DNA of 64,000 nucleotides from Marinobacter bryozoorum (GCF_023156245.1 NZ_JAKZAH010000007.1:62001-126000); one strand, 5' to 3'; counted from the first letter of the stretch, positions 36,247 through 45,733 are shown. Notes: generated by a model from the sequence alone, not told the origin. Numbers and translations: made by a program.

Positions 36247-39200
36247 TTTACAGCCTCCTGAACAGTGTCATTGCCTTCACCGTCGAGCCAGTCGACGTTG
36301 TGCATCTTGCGCACCACCACGAACTCGTCGCGGTTGGAGCCTACGGTGCCGTAGTAGTTGAAACCGTAGGAGTACTGGGCGTAGCCGCCGATCATGTGGG
36401 TCGGCTTCGGACAGACCCGGGTGACCGAGTTGTGGATACCGCCGCGGGTTCCGGTGATCTCGGAGCCGGGAATGTTCACGATCCGCTCCTGGGCGTGGTA
36501 CATCATCACCATGCCGGGCATGACCCGCTGACTGACGACGGCCCGCGCTGCAATGGCGCCGTTGGCGTTGAACAGCTCAATCCAGTCGTTGTCCTCAATA
36601 CTCAGCTCTTTTGCGTCGTCTTCACTCAGCCACACAATCGGGCCACCGCGGGAGAGGGTCAGCATCAGCAGGTTGTCGCTGTAGGTGCTGTGGATACCCC
36701 ACTTCTGGTGCGGCGTGATCCAGTTCAGTGCTTTCTCCGGGTTACCGTTGCTCCGCTGATTGATCATGCTGCCCACCGCCTTGGTGTTGATGGGCGGGCG
36801 ATACACCAGCAGGCTCTCACCGAAGGCGCGCATCCACTCGTGATCCTGGTAGAACTGCTGACGGCCGGTCAGGGTCCGCCAGGGGATCAGCTCGTGCACG
36901 TTGGTGTAACCGGCGTTGTAGGACACGTGCTCGTCTTCCAGGCCAGACCAGGTCGGGCTGGAGATGATCTTGCGCGGCTGCGCCACGATGTCCCGGAAGC
37001 GGATTTTTTCCTCTTCCTTGTTGGTAGCCAGGTGCGTGTGGTCGAGGCCAGTGAACTCCGACAGCGCCGCCCAGGCCTTCACCGCCACCTGGCCGTTGGT
37101 TTCCGGCGCCAGGGTCAGAATGACTTCTGCCGCATCGATCGCGCTGTCGATCTTCGGACGCCCGGCATTGGCACCTTCCAGGTGGGTGTAGTTCAGGTCC
37201 TTCAGGAAGTTGACTTCCTTCTCGGTGTTCCAGTTGATGCCCTTGCCGCCATTACCCAGCGTGTCCATCAACGGGCCCAGGGAGGTGAAGCGCGCATAGG
37301 TGTTCGGGTAGTCCCGCTCCACGGTAATGAAATTGGGCGCGGTCTTGCCCGGAATCAGCTCGCACTCGCCCTTTTTCCAGTCCTTCACATCGAACGGCTG
37401 GCCCAGCTCGGCCGGCGCATCGTGCAGCAGCGGCAGGGTGACCACATCTTTCTCGACACCCAGGTGACCCTCGGCGGCCTTTGAGAAGGACTTCGCGATG
37501 CCCTTGTAGATCTCCCAGTCACTGCGCGCTTCCCAGGCCGGATCGGTGGCCGCAGTCAGCGGGTGGATGAACGGGTGCATGTCGGACGTATTCAGGTCGT
37601 TCTTCTCGTACCAGGTGGCCGTTGGCAGAACGATGTCGGAATACAGGCAGGTGGTGGACATGCGGAAGTCCAGGGTCACCAGCAGGTCGAGCTTGCCTTC
37701 CGGCGCCTCGTCGTGCCATTTGACCTCTTCCGGCTTGGCACCGCCTTCCACACCCAGGTCCTTGCCCTGAAGGCCACTCTTGGTACCCAGCAGGTACTTG
37801 AGCATGTACTCATGGCCCTTGCCCGAGGAGCCCAGCAGGTTGGAGCGCCAGATGAACAGGTTGCGCGGATGGTTCTGGGGCGCTTCCGGATCCTCACTGG
37901 CGAAGGCCAGGGAGCCGTCTTTCATGGATTTGGCCACGTAATCCGAGACTTCCATACCGGCTTTCTCGGCTTCCGCGGCGATACCCAGGGGGTTACGGTT
38001 CAGCTGGGGCGCAGACGGCAACCAGCCCATGCGCTCGGCGCGGACGTTGTAATCGATCAGGCTGCCGCCGAACTTGGACTTGTCCGCCAGCGGCGACAGG
38101 ATTTCGTCCACACCCAGTTTCTCGTAGCGCCACTGGCCGGAGTGGGCGTAGAAGAAGGAGGTAGAGTTCATGTGGCGCGGCGGACGCTGCCAGTCCAGGC
38201 CAAAGGCCAGCGGCTGCCAGCCGGTCTGCGGACGCAGTTTCTCCTGGCCAACGTAGTGGGCCCAGCCACCACCGCTCTGGCCGATACAGCCACACATGAT
38301 CAGCATGTTGATCAGGCCGCGGTAGTTCATGTCCATGTGGTACCAGTGGTTCATACCGGCACCGACGATGACCATGGACCGGCCCTTGGTCTTGTCGGCG
38401 TTGTCGGCAAACTCACGGGCAATGCGGATCACTTTCTCGGCGGGAACGCCGGTGATCTTTTCCTGCCACGCAGGGGTGTAGGGCTTCACTTCGTCATAGG
38501 AAGTGGCGCCGTCGTCATCACCCAGGCCACGGCTGATGCCGTAGTTGGCCACCATCAGGTCGTAGACGGTGACCACGCGACCTTCGGTGCCATCCGCCAG
38601 CTGGACCTTGCGGGTACCGAGCTTGTGCTTGAGGATGTCGCTGATTTCAACGTGCTGGAAGTGGTCGTGCTCGATACCACCGAAGTACGGGAAGGCCACG
38701 TCGACGACTTCGTCGTGCTTCTCAACCATGGACAGCTGCAGGTTGACGTCCTTGGTGTTGGCGATCTGCTTCAGGTTCCACTTGCCCTTCTCGCCCCAGC
38801 GATAGCCGATGGAGCCGTTGGGAGCGGTCAGCTCGCCGGAAGCCTCGTCAATGGCAATGGTTTTCCACTCGGGGTTGTTCTCTTCACCCAGTCCATCCAC
38901 CAGGTCACTGGCGCGCAGGAAGCGGCCCGGCACGTAGCTGCCGTCGTCCTTCTGCTCCAGCATGACCAGGTACGGCATGTCGGTGTAGCGGCGCACGTAG
39001 TCGGTGAAATACTCGCTGGGCTTGTCGACGTGGAATTCCTTGAGAATCACGTGACCCATGGCCATACCCAGGGCAGCGTCGGTGCCCTGCTTCGGGTTCA
39101 GCCACTCGTCAGACAACTTGGAAACTTCCGCGTAGTCCGGAGTGATGGCAACGGTCTTGGTGCCCTTGTAGCGTACTTCGGTGAAGAAGTGAGCATCCGG

Positions 39201-39986
39201 GGTACGGGTCTGGGGCACGTTGGAGCCCCAGGCGATGATGTAGCCGGAGTTGTACCAGTCGGCAGATTCCGGCACGTCGGTCTGCTCACCCCAGGTCTGG
39301 GGAGAGGCCGGCGGCAGGTCGCAGTACCAGTCGTAGAAGCTCATGCACACGCCGCCGATCATGGACAGGTAGCGGCTGCCGGCAGCGTAGGACACCATGG
39401 ACATCGCCGGAATCGGGGAGAAGCCGAAAATCCGGTCCGGGCCGTGTTTCTTCGCGGTGTAAACGTTGGACGCACCGATCAGTTCGTTGACCTCGTCCCA
39501 GCTGGAACGCACGAAGCCGCCCATGCCACGACGGGGCTTGTATTCGGCGGTTTTCTTCGGGTCTTCCACGATGGAGGCCCAGGCTTCCACCGGATCGTTG
39601 TGCTGGGCCTTTGCCGCGCGCCACAGCTTCATCAGGTGCTTGCGCATCAGCGGGTATTTCAGGCGGTTGGCGCTGTACATGTACCAGGAGTAGCTGGCAC
39701 CACGGGGGCACCCGCGGGGCTCATGGTTAGGCAGGTCCGGACGGGTACGGGGGTAGTCGGTCTGCTGGGTCTCCCAGGTAACCAGGCCGTTCTTGACGTA
39801 GATCTTCCAGCTGCAGGAGCCGGTGCAGTTCACCCCGTGGGTGGAGCGCACGATCTTGTCGTGCTGCCAGCGCTGGCGGTAGCTGTTTTCCCAGTCGCGG
39901 TTCACTTCATGGGTTTCGCCGTGGCCGTTGGCAAACGACTCGCGGTTCTTCCTGAAGTAGTTCAGTTTGTCGATCAAATGACTCAT
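36243..39986 (-). CDS. narG: Respiratory nitrate reductase alpha subunit NarG
   Basis: A 1247-residue molybdoenzyme that reduces nitrate to nitrite on the cytoplasmic side. Start MSHLIDKLNYF at 39986 is preferred over 40004 because GGAGAGAG precedes it. The N-terminal cluster ligands are HGVNCTGSCSW followed by GCPRGASY, the NarG His-Cys3 type. An Asp ligand for molybdenum is expected near YNSGYIIAWGSN. Length is normal. It follows narK by 140 bp; a NarL-type site lies in that gap. Confidence 0.97.
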   Translation of the reverse strand: MSHLIDKLNYFRKNRESFANGHGETHEVNRDWENSYRQRWQHDKIVRSTHGVNCTGSCSWKIYVKNGLVTWETQQTDYPRTRPDLPNHEPRGCPRGASYSWYMYSANRLKYPLMRKHLMKLWRAAKAQHNDPVEAWASIVEDPKKTAEYKPRRGMGGFVRSSWDEVNELIGASNVYTAKKHGPDRIFGFSPIPAMSMVSYAAGSRYLSMIGGVCMSFYDWYCDLPPASPQTWGEQTDVPESADWYNSGYIIAWGSNVPQTRTPDAHFFTEVRYKGTKTVAITPDYAEVSKLSDEWLNPKQGTDAALGMAMGHVILKEFHVDKPSEYFTDYVRRYTDMPYLVMLEQKDDGSYVPGRFLRASDLVDGLGEENNPEWKTIAIDEASGELTAPNGSIGYRWGEKGKWNLKQIANTKDVNLQLSMVEKHDEVVDVAFPYFGGIEHDHFQHVEISDILKHKLGTRKVQLADGTEGRVVTVYDLMVANYGISRGLGDDDGATSYDEVKPYTPAWQEKITGVPAEKVIRIAREFADNADKTKGRSMVIVGAGMNHWYHMDMNYRGLINMLIMCGCIGQSGGGWAHYVGQEKLRPQTGWQPLAFGLDWQRPPRHMNSTSFFYAHSGQWRYEKLGVDEILSPLADKSKFGGSLIDYNVRAERMGWLPSAPQLNRNPLGIAAEAEKAGMEVSDYVAKSMKDGSLAFASEDPEAPQNHPRNLFIWRSNLLGSSGKGHEYMLKYLLGTKSGLQGKDLGVEGGAKPEEVKWHDEAPEGKLDLLVTLDFRMSTTCLYSDIVLPTATWYEKNDLNTSDMHPFIHPLTAATDPAWEARSDWEIYKGIAKSFSKAAEGHLGVEKDVVTLPLLHDAPAELGQPFDVKDWKKGECELIPGKTAPNFITVERDYPNTYARFTSLGPLMDTLGNGGKGINWNTEKEVNFLKDLNYTHLEGANAGRPKIDSAIDAAEVILTLAPETNGQVAVKAWAALSEFTGLDHTHLATNKEEEKIRFRDIVAQPRKIISSPTWSGLEDEHVSYNAGYTNVHELIPWRTLTGRQQFYQDHEWMRAFGESLLVYRPPINTKAVGSMINQRSNGNPEKALNWITPHQKWGIHSTYSDNLLMLTLSRGGPIVWLSEDDAKELSIEDNDWIELFNANGAIAARAVVSQRVMPGMVMMYHAQERIVNIPGSEITGTRGGIHNSVTRVCPKPTHMIGGYAQYSYGFNYYGTVGSNRDEFVVVRKMHNVDWLDGEGNDTVQEAVK

Positions 39987-40104
39987 GGTCTCTCTCTCCA
40001 TCAACCCGTTGGCCGGATCGCTGTTCCGATGTAATCCGAGTTGAGACCATTGTGTGGGAGAGAGACCCTGAAATCTGCGTGGTTACTACCTCATAACCCC
40101 TCTC

Positions 40105-40120
40105 TACCCCCCACGGGGTA
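40105..40120. promoter_or_regulatory. NarL-type 7-2-7 site between narK and narG
   Basis: TACCCCC, CA, CGGGGTA is a near-perfect NarL inverted heptamer pair, extended to an 8-bp TCTACCCC/GGGGTAGA hairpin. It could support an internal narG promoter; the hairpin could also act as an end signal for narK. Confidence 0.55.
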
Positions 40121-40126
40121 GACAGG

Positions 40127-41398
40127 CTATATCCCTGGATGGAGAAGGGCCTGGCGCTCCTGGCGACGGGCGTCGCGGGACATCAACACCAGCGTGGTGA
40201 CGAGTAACAGGAAGAGAATCATAAAGACCGCGCTGCGCACGCCTACCCACTGGTTGACAGCGGCGAACACCACCGGCAGGACAAACGCAACGGTGCAGGC
40301 GCTGACCAGCAGCAGTCCGGCCACAAAGGCCGTGGCCTCACGGTTTTCTTTCACCATCGTCCGCTGTAGCGCAGCCATGGTGCAGCCCAGTGCCACACCC
40401 AGCACAACAATGAGCGCGCCTTCCAGCGGCAGCGGCATCAGGAATTCCAGCTGGATAACCTGATCGATCCCCCGGACCAGAAGGGTCATCGGCGGATAGG
40501 AAAGCACAAACAGGGCCAGTAGGCAGGCAATCAGCGAGCGACTGGCGACACGAGTGGAACCGAATCGATCTCCCAGCCAGCCCCCGAGAACCTGGGCCGC
40601 AGCACCCGGGATAATAAACCACTGGGCAAGGCCCGCTCCGGTCTGAACCGGCAGTTCATACTGGGAGGCAAGGTAGTCCGGCAGCCAGAGTGCGAGACCA
40701 AAAAAACTGCCGGCCACTACGCCGAACCAGACCGCCACCTGCCAGACCCGGATTCGTCCGAGGCGGGCCAGCAGAGCCCTCGTTGATGTTTCCGCCACGC
40801 CACCGGACCCCATATCTTCCGGCTCCGTCAGTAATACAACCAGCACCAACACCAGTGAGAGCAGGATCAGGTAGGCAACGGGCACAACAGCCCAGGTGAA
40901 CGCATCCAGAATCAACGGCACAAGGTAGTAACTGATACCCACACCAGTAATCCCTGCCCCGAACAGCCCCAATACCAGCCCCGTTCGATGGGCGGGAGCA
41001 TACCGGGTGACAAACTGCAGCCCGGCGCTGTAATAACCACCCGCCAGGCCAAGTCCGGCACCGGCCACCAGAAACTCTGCAAGCGAATCCGCCACGGTCA
41101 GCAGCAACATGCATGCCGCCAGGCCGGTGATACAGGTCACCATAACCCGGCGTGAGCCAAATTTCTGGGCCGCCAGTCCGGCGGGTATGGCCAGTATCGC
41201 CCCCGTAGCCATCGGCAGTGCCAGCAGAAAACCGAAGGTGACACTGTTCAACGCCAGACTATGACGGATGTAGACCCCGGCTACCGAGAACAACGCCCAG
41301 CAGCCGGCCGCCAGCATGAATCCGGCCACAGCCAGTGGCAGGATTACCGCAAGCGACGCGAGCTGTTCTTCGTCATCCTGGTAAATCGGGGATTCCAT
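40127..41398 (-). CDS. narK: Nitrate/nitrite transporter NarK (MFS)
   Basis: A 423-residue major facilitator with 12 predicted TM helices. Family features are AGLAAQKFGSRRVMV between helices 2 and 3 and the nitrate-signature-like stretch GLGLAGGYYSAG. NarK1-type proteins import nitrate with protons; NarK2-type exchange nitrate for nitrite. Only one narK is present here, unlike Pseudomonas. It heads the nar operon and is divergent from narX. Confidence 0.9.
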   Translation of the reverse strand: MESPIYQDDEEQLASLAVILPLAVAGFMLAAGCWALFSVAGVYIRHSLALNSVTFGFLLALPMATGAILAIPAGLAAQKFGSRRVMVTCITGLAACMLLLTVADSLAEFLVAGAGLGLAGGYYSAGLQFVTRYAPAHRTGLVLGLFGAGITGVGISYYLVPLILDAFTWAVVPVAYLILLSLVLVLVVLLTEPEDMGSGGVAETSTRALLARLGRIRVWQVAVWFGVVAGSFFGLALWLPDYLASQYELPVQTGAGLAQWFIIPGAAAQVLGGWLGDRFGSTRVASRSLIACLLALFVLSYPPMTLLVRGIDQVIQLEFLMPLPLEGALIVVLGVALGCTMAALQRTMVKENREATAFVAGLLLVSACTVAFVLPVVFAAVNQWVGVRSAVFMILFLLLVTTLVLMSRDARRQERQALLHPGI

Positions 41399-41473
41399 GA
41401 GGCAGGCTCTACAGAAACAGGAACGCTTTCAGTCTCTTCTTTGCTAGGTAAAGGGTCAAAGACTATGATGGGA

Positions 41474-41512
41474 TACTGCCTATCGGGGTAATTGACTATC
41501 CTCAAAGAGGTA
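41474..41512. promoter_or_regulatory. narK-narX regulatory region: NarL heptamers and FNR/DNR box
   Basis: TACTGCC (41474-41480) faces CGGGGTA (41484-41490) with a 3-bp gap. TTGACTATCCTCAA (41492-41505) fits the FNR/DNR box at 9 of 10 informative positions. AGAGGTA (41506-41512) is a full NarL heptamer match. The cluster lies between divergent narK and narX and would integrate nitrate and low-oxygen or NO signals. Confidence 0.6.
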
Positions 41513-41572
41513 GGCCAATGGATAATCGCGGCTCAAAGGCTTTATCCCGCCGTGCTCCAGAGATGAGTTTTC

Positions 41573-43426
41573 ATGAGATCGAGAAGTCCCCTGGTCAATC
41601 GCATCGCCATTGTGGTTGCCGCTATAGTGCTAACCGCGATTGTGGGAATGGCCACTACCCTGATGGTGTCCCGCAGCATTGAAGGTAATGCCACTGCGAT
41701 CAACCAGGCAGGTGCATTGCGCATGGGAGCTTTCCACCTGCTGACGATCGCAGCAGACCGTAACGGGGACCGTACCGTCCCCTTACAAGAAGCGGTTGAA
41801 CGGTACAGCACGAAACTGTCCCAGGCCTCCCTGACCAGAACCATTCCGGCGAACGCCGACCACCCGCTTAACCTCCAGCACCGGACTGTTCGCAATACCT
41901 GGGAGACCATCCTGCGGCCAGCACTCGAATCTCACCCCGAGGGTGAGGCGGTAAGTGCGAGCCTGCTGGATGCCACAGAAAGCTACGTTGCCCAGGTGGA
42001 CACCCTGGTCTCCATGCTGGAAAGCCGCACCGAGGCTCGCATCGACCTGCTGCACGTTATCCAGATCCTGAGCCTGGTGTTCTCCGTCCTGATCGCCGTT
42101 GTTCTGTTCCTGGACCTCAAGAACCGGGTACTTCGCCCCTTACGCAAGCTGGTTGGCATAGCGACGGCTGTAGGCGACAAGGATTTCACCCTCAAGGCCA
42201 ACCTGAAAGGTGCAGACGAACTTTCCCGACTGGGACAGGCCTTTGACCAGATGACCAGCGAGCTGGCTGTGAGCTACTTCGAGTTGGAGAGCGAGGCCCG
42301 ATCCAAAACCCGGGAACTGGAAAAAAGCCACCAGGCTCTGGAAATCCTCCACAGTGCCAGCCGCACCCTGTTTGCCACCCACGACCTGTGCAGTGGCGCC
42401 ATCCCCATGCTGCAGGAGCTTGAGGCCTTGCTGGGCATCGGCCCCATAAGACTCTATCTGCACGACAAGCACGCCAGTGAGCCGGTGGAGGCGATCACGA
42501 CAGCGACACCGGAGCGACCTTTCTACTGCCGTGACAATCACTGCAACGCCTGCCTGGTAAAACCGGAGGTGTACGACGAACTGCCGATGGAAGACAACGA
42601 TGGCCGCCGGCTGATGCTGCCAATTCGCACCCCCGGTTTGCTGCTGGGCACCCTGGAAGTCTGGTACCCGGCTGACAAGGGCCTGTCCGAGACCGCCCGG
42701 CGACTATTGGAAACCCTCAGCGACCAGCTGGCCACCGCCATCTTCCTGGAGAAACAGATCACCGAGGAACAGCAGCTGACCCTGGCAGAAGAACGAGCCG
42801 TAATTGCCCGGGAACTCCATGATTCACTCGCCCAGTCCCTGTCCTACCTGAAAATGCAGGTGGCACGCCTGCGCCGGCTGGATATTACCGGTGAGCACCA
42901 GCAAACCCATGATGCCATCCTGGAAGAGCTGAGTACCGGCCTGAACAGCGCGTACCGCCAGCTGCGGGAACTGCTGACCACGTTCCGCCTGAAGCTGGAC
43001 ACACCGGATCTGCTGACAGCCCTGCGCCAGACCGTGGGCGAGTTCAGCGAGCGCCTGGGGCAGGAGGTACACCTTAAATACGACCTGCCACCAAACACCC
43101 TGTCGCCGAACGAGGAGATCCATACCCTGCAGATCGTCCGGGAAGGGCTTGCCAATGCCGTCAAACACGCGGAAGCCACGGAGGTCACCGTAGAAGTGCT
43201 CTTTGAATCCCCCCGTGTTCAGGTCAGAATACTGGACAACGGCAAGGGGTTGCCCGGTGGCGACCAGCCGCAGCAACATTATGGCCTGATCATTATCCAG
43301 GACCGCGCCCGTACCCTGGGCGGGCAGGTTACCGTGAAGAACCGCAATGACCAGGGAGTGGAAGTGGCACTGAACTTCATCCCGAAAAGCCGTCATATGA
43401 TCCTGACCCAGGCCAGCGCCGGCTAG
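41573..43426 (+). CDS. narX: Nitrate/nitrite sensor kinase NarX
   Basis: A 617-residue kinase. TM1 (about 9-31) leads into the periplasmic P-box (AINQAGALRMGAFHLL), the nitrate-binding helix. TM2 is at about 163-183, followed by HAMP, a cysteine-containing GAF-like linker (CRDNHCNACLV) and a HisKA_3 domain with RELHDSLAQSLSYLKMQ (phospho-acceptor His416). The ATPase ends with DNGKGLPGGD and YGLIIIQDRA. It pairs with narL 48 bp downstream. Confidence 0.95.
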   Translation: MRSRSPLVNRIAIVVAAIVLTAIVGMATTLMVSRSIEGNATAINQAGALRMGAFHLLTIAADRNGDRTVPLQEAVERYSTKLSQASLTRTIPANADHPLNLQHRTVRNTWETILRPALESHPEGEAVSASLLDATESYVAQVDTLVSMLESRTEARIDLLHVIQILSLVFSVLIAVVLFLDLKNRVLRPLRKLVGIATAVGDKDFTLKANLKGADELSRLGQAFDQMTSELAVSYFELESEARSKTRELEKSHQALEILHSASRTLFATHDLCSGAIPMLQELEALLGIGPIRLYLHDKHASEPVEAITTATPERPFYCRDNHCNACLVKPEVYDELPMEDNDGRRLMLPIRTPGLLLGTLEVWYPADKGLSETARRLLETLSDQLATAIFLEKQITEEQQLTLAEERAVIARELHDSLAQSLSYLKMQVARLRRLDITGEHQQTHDAILEELSTGLNSAYRQLRELLTTFRLKLDTPDLLTALRQTVGEFSERLGQEVHLKYDLPPNTLSPNEEIHTLQIVREGLANAVKHAEATEVTVEVLFESPRVQVRILDNGKGLPGGDQPQQHYGLIIIQDRARTLGGQVTVKNRNDQGVEVALNFIPKSRHMILTQASAG

Positions 43427-43474
43427 CACCGGTAACGCCCATAAACACAATTATCTGACCAAACGAGAGGAACC

Positions 43475-44133
43475 ATGTCCGAGACACCTGCCAGCATCCT
43501 GCTGATTGATGACCACCCGCTGTTGCGCCAGGGCATCAAGCAACTGATTGAAATGGAAGATGACATGCAGGTGGCCGGACAGGCCAGCAACGGCCCTGAA
43601 GGTATCCGCAAAGCTGCTGAACTCGAGCCTGACCTGATCCTGCTGGACCTGAACATGCCGGAGATGAACGGCATTGAGGTGCTGAAGCAAATGCGGGAAC
43701 AGGGGGTAGCCTCACGTATCGTGATCTTTACCGTTTCCGACCATGAAGACGATGTGGTGGCAGCCCTGAGGGCTGGCGCGGATGGCTACCTGCTGAAGGA
43801 TATGGAGCCGGAGGACATGATCGCCGAGCTGAAGCAGGCAGCCGTGGGCAAAATGGTGATCAGTGACCGCCTGACCACGCTGCTCGCCCAGGCCCTTCGT
43901 TCCCAGAAGCCACAGCAGTCAGCGCGACCTGACTTTGACAGCCTGACCCCCGTGAGAAGGATATCCTGCGGCTGATTGCCGAGGGGCTGTCCAACAAGAT
44001 GATTGGCCGCAAGCTGGATATCAGCGATGGCACGGTCAAGGTGCATGTGAAGCACCTGCTAAAGAAACTGAACCTCCGGTCCCGTGTTGAGGTGGCGGTT
44101 TGGGCCGTTGAGGAAGGTTTGCATAAGGGTTGA
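43475..44133 (+). pseudogene. narL: narL response regulator with a one-base frameshift
   Basis: The reading frame begins as a normal NarL receiver (IDDHPLLRQGIKQLIE, phospho-acceptor in LILLDLNMPEMNG, KDMEPEDM). It leaves frame at the C-run 43947-43951: five C are present where six would restore [20 protein letters not shown]. Without correction it stops at 43975 after 166 residues, losing the helix-turn-helix. The second part, to the stop at 44133, is an intact LuxR-type domain ([20 protein letters not shown]). Either a sequencing error in a homopolymer, or a true or phase-variable mutation. NarX and NarL-type sites are intact, which favours error or recent change. Confidence 0.9.
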
Positions 44134-44247
44134 TTGTCCGGAGTGACAGGCTTTCAGGCAGCCTGCTTGTTGGGTGCCAGAGCTCCTGGTCTGAACTCAT
44201 ATCTTCACTTTAGGAGCCTTTCCAGCCTGAGGATGTGGTGCCGGGCA

Positions 44248-44357
44248 TGGGGCACCGGCCCGGTTTTTTTGCCGCCGCAATTCACGGTCCTTCCCTGGAC
44301 CGGCCTTGCTCCGGGCCATCCATGGCCCTGCTCTAAAAAAACCGGTCCGGCACCCCA
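44248..44357 (-). repeat. Cloverleaf repeat copy E
   Basis: Outer arms 44248-44270 and 44335-44357 pair at 20 of 23 positions (ending in CCGGTTTTTTT). Read on the minus strand, inner hairpins are GGGCC, loop ATGGAT, GGCCC (44313-44328 region) and GGTCC, loop AGGGAA, GGACC (44286-44301 region). The core GAGCA, hairpin, GGAGC also occurs in copies A and B, joining the families. It lies 3' of narL. Confidence 0.85.
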
Positions 44358-44440
44358 TACCTCTAACAGCCCCAATATCGCTGACAACCCCCCAGGCCAC
44401 GTAGTTTTATCTTTCGGTCAGCAGACAGTCTGACGGGGAT

Positions 44441-44540
44441 GGGGTAAGGGCGCTTTTTGGAGCTGCGACACGGACGTCGCTTTAGCAAGGCCGGCCCAGG
44501 GAGGGCCGTGAATTGCGGCGTAAAAAAGCGCCCTTGCCCC
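44441..44540 (+). repeat. Cloverleaf repeat copy F
   Basis: Outer arms 44441-44458 and 44523-44540 (GGGGTAAGGGCGCTTTTT) pair at 17 Watson-Crick positions and one G-T. Inner hairpins on the plus strand: GCGAC, loop ACGGAC, GTCGC (44465-44480) and GGCCC, loop AGGGA, GGGCC (44493-44507). Inverted relative to copy E, 83 bp away. Between the narL stop and ubiT (526 bp) nothing else but these two repeats and the ubiT promoter is seen. Confidence 0.88.
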
Positions 44541-44588
44541 AGCCCCAGACTCCCAACCCACAGGCCTAAATAGCAACAACCTGAGAGC

Positions 44589-44630
44589 TTGCCGGATATC
44601 AACCAAAATACACAGCAAACGCAGTAACCT
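44589..44630 (+). promoter_or_regulatory. FNR/DNR-dependent promoter of ubiT
   Basis: TTGCCGGATATCAA (44589-44602) fits the FNR/DNR box at 8 of 10 informative positions. TAACCT at 44625-44630 lies 32 bp away centre-to-centre. The predicted start near 44637 gives a short leader with GGAG before ubiT. Confidence 0.6.
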
Positions 44631-44659
44631 AGGCCCAACCAAATGGCCTGGAGAACCCA

Positions 44660-45172
44660 ATGCTGCCTGCGCTGCCGAAACTGACCGTCCCCGAATCCCT
44701 GCTCCTGCAGTGCCAGCATGCCCTGCAAGAATACGCCCCATCACCGGCGCCGATGATCCGCGACGCCGAACGCCGTGTGCCCTTTCTGTTCAAACAGCTG
44801 ATCACCGAAGCCACCCTCAACCGGATGTTTGCCCAAGCCATCCACGAGGGCGAATTTGACGACTTCGAAGGACGAACCCTCAGGCTGGAAATCAACGGCG
44901 GACAGCCGGGCGTAACCCTGGGCTTCTGGCAGGGCCGACTGAGAATTGTTGAGGGCGAGGGAGAAGCCACCATCCGTGGCGGCTGGTCCGCGTTCTACAA
45001 GCTGGCCAACCGCAAGCTGGACCCGGACCAGCTGTTCTTTCAGCGCAAGTTGATCATTGAAGGCAACACCGAGCTCGGACTCGGCATCAAGAACCTGCTG
45101 GACAGCCTGGAATGGCGACTTATTCGAGCACCTGCCAAGAACGGGCTCAGGAAACCGGTTTTTCCTCTTTGA
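44660..45172 (+). CDS. ubiT: UbiT, SCP2-domain factor for anaerobic ubiquinone synthesis
   Basis: A 170-residue protein with an SCP2 lipid-binding domain (FKQLITEATLNRMF, GVTLGFWQGRLRIVEGEGEATIRGGWSAFYKLANRKLDPDQ read in parts, KLIIEGNTELGLGIKNLLDSL). UbiT binds isoprenoid quinone intermediates for O2-independent hydroxylation. ubiV and ubiU lie 1.0-2.9 kb downstream on the opposite strand, completing the UbiTUV set. GGAGAACCCA precedes the ATG. It overlaps the end of the DUF2892 gene by 26 bp, tail to tail. Confidence 0.9.
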   Translation: MLPALPKLTVPESLLLQCQHALQEYAPSPAPMIRDAERRVPFLFKQLITEATLNRMFAQAIHEGEFDDFEGRTLRLEINGGQPGVTLGFWQGRLRIVEGEGEATIRGGWSAFYKLANRKLDPDQLFFQRKLIIEGNTELGLGIKNLLDSLEWRLIRAPAKNGLRKPVFPL

Positions 45173-45350
45173 ACCCCAACTTCCTCAGAATGGCCATGGC
45201 CGGGCACCATTTGGTGAATGCGGACTGGATAAGGTTGAAGGCAATGAACCCGGTAAAAAGAAGCCAGTACGGGCTCACGTAGTGAGCCAGCACAATGGAT
45301 ATCAGGGTAAACACACCCGCCATCAGGCGAAGACCTTCATTGACTGTCAT
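45147..45350 (-). CDS. DUF2892 small membrane protein
   Basis: A 67-residue protein starting MTVNEGLRLMAG, with GAGGAG seven bases upstream; an ATG at 45371 is less likely. It has two TM helices (about 8-28 and 32-50) and the typical RLMAGVFTLISIVLAHYVSPYW and KWCPAM pieces of DUF2892 (YgaP-like TM unit). The cysteine in KWCP is conserved in the family. Often found near sulfur or nitrogen-respiration genes; function unknown. Confidence 0.85.
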   Translation of the reverse strand: MTVNEGLRLMAGVFTLISIVLAHYVSPYWLLFTGFIAFNLIQSAFTKWCPAMAILRKLGFKEEKPVS

Positions 45351-45406
45351 AGCGAGGCTCCTCAAGGACATATGAATATACTTTTAACTTATTGCCCGGA
45401 CTACGC

Positions 45407-45422
45407 AATGACCTGCGTCATT
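45407..45422. promoter_or_regulatory. Possible FNR/DNR-like palindrome upstream of the DUF2892 gene
   Basis: AATGAC, CTGC, GTCATT is a perfect 6-4-6 palindrome resembling an FNR box with the outer T changed. No good -10 at the usual distance. The rest of the 45351-45733 gap holds no gene I can support. Confidence 0.35.
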
Positions 45423-45733
45423 TTGTCCAGCCCCTGGAATGGAACGATTGCAAAGCCTGAGCTTCCCAGCGGCATCCGGGTGGCCCGGACACAGTACTTC
45501 CACGGACGTGAGGGTGAATCTGTTTGCGCTTTTCCTGACCCCGGGTTAGATTCATCTCAAATCCCTTTGATTCCAGAATTGCCTTGCGACCTGAAACTGC
45601 CCTGACTCATTCCCGGATTGTCATCCCTGACAAGCCCGGCCTCCCTACAGCGTTACTTTCCTGACGCTGGGCTCACGCACGCGCCCGGTCCAGCCAGCAA
45701 ACAAAATTCACGATTACCTTACCGGAGACAAGC

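Noticed and set aside
37563-40034. Long reading frame (823 codons) antisense to narG
   Set aside because: It mirrors the intact narG gene on the other strand. Its composition (Val/Gly/His-rich) is typical of a shadow frame in GC-rich DNA, and it shows no domain.
39986-40126. FNR box directly upstream of narG
   Set aside because: TTGAGACCATTGTG was considered, but it lacks the second half-site; only the NarL-type site is convincing.
45373-45605. Short plus-strand frame (MNILLTYCPDYAM onward)
   Set aside because: It overlaps the DUF2892 promoter region, has no ribosome site and no recognised similarity.
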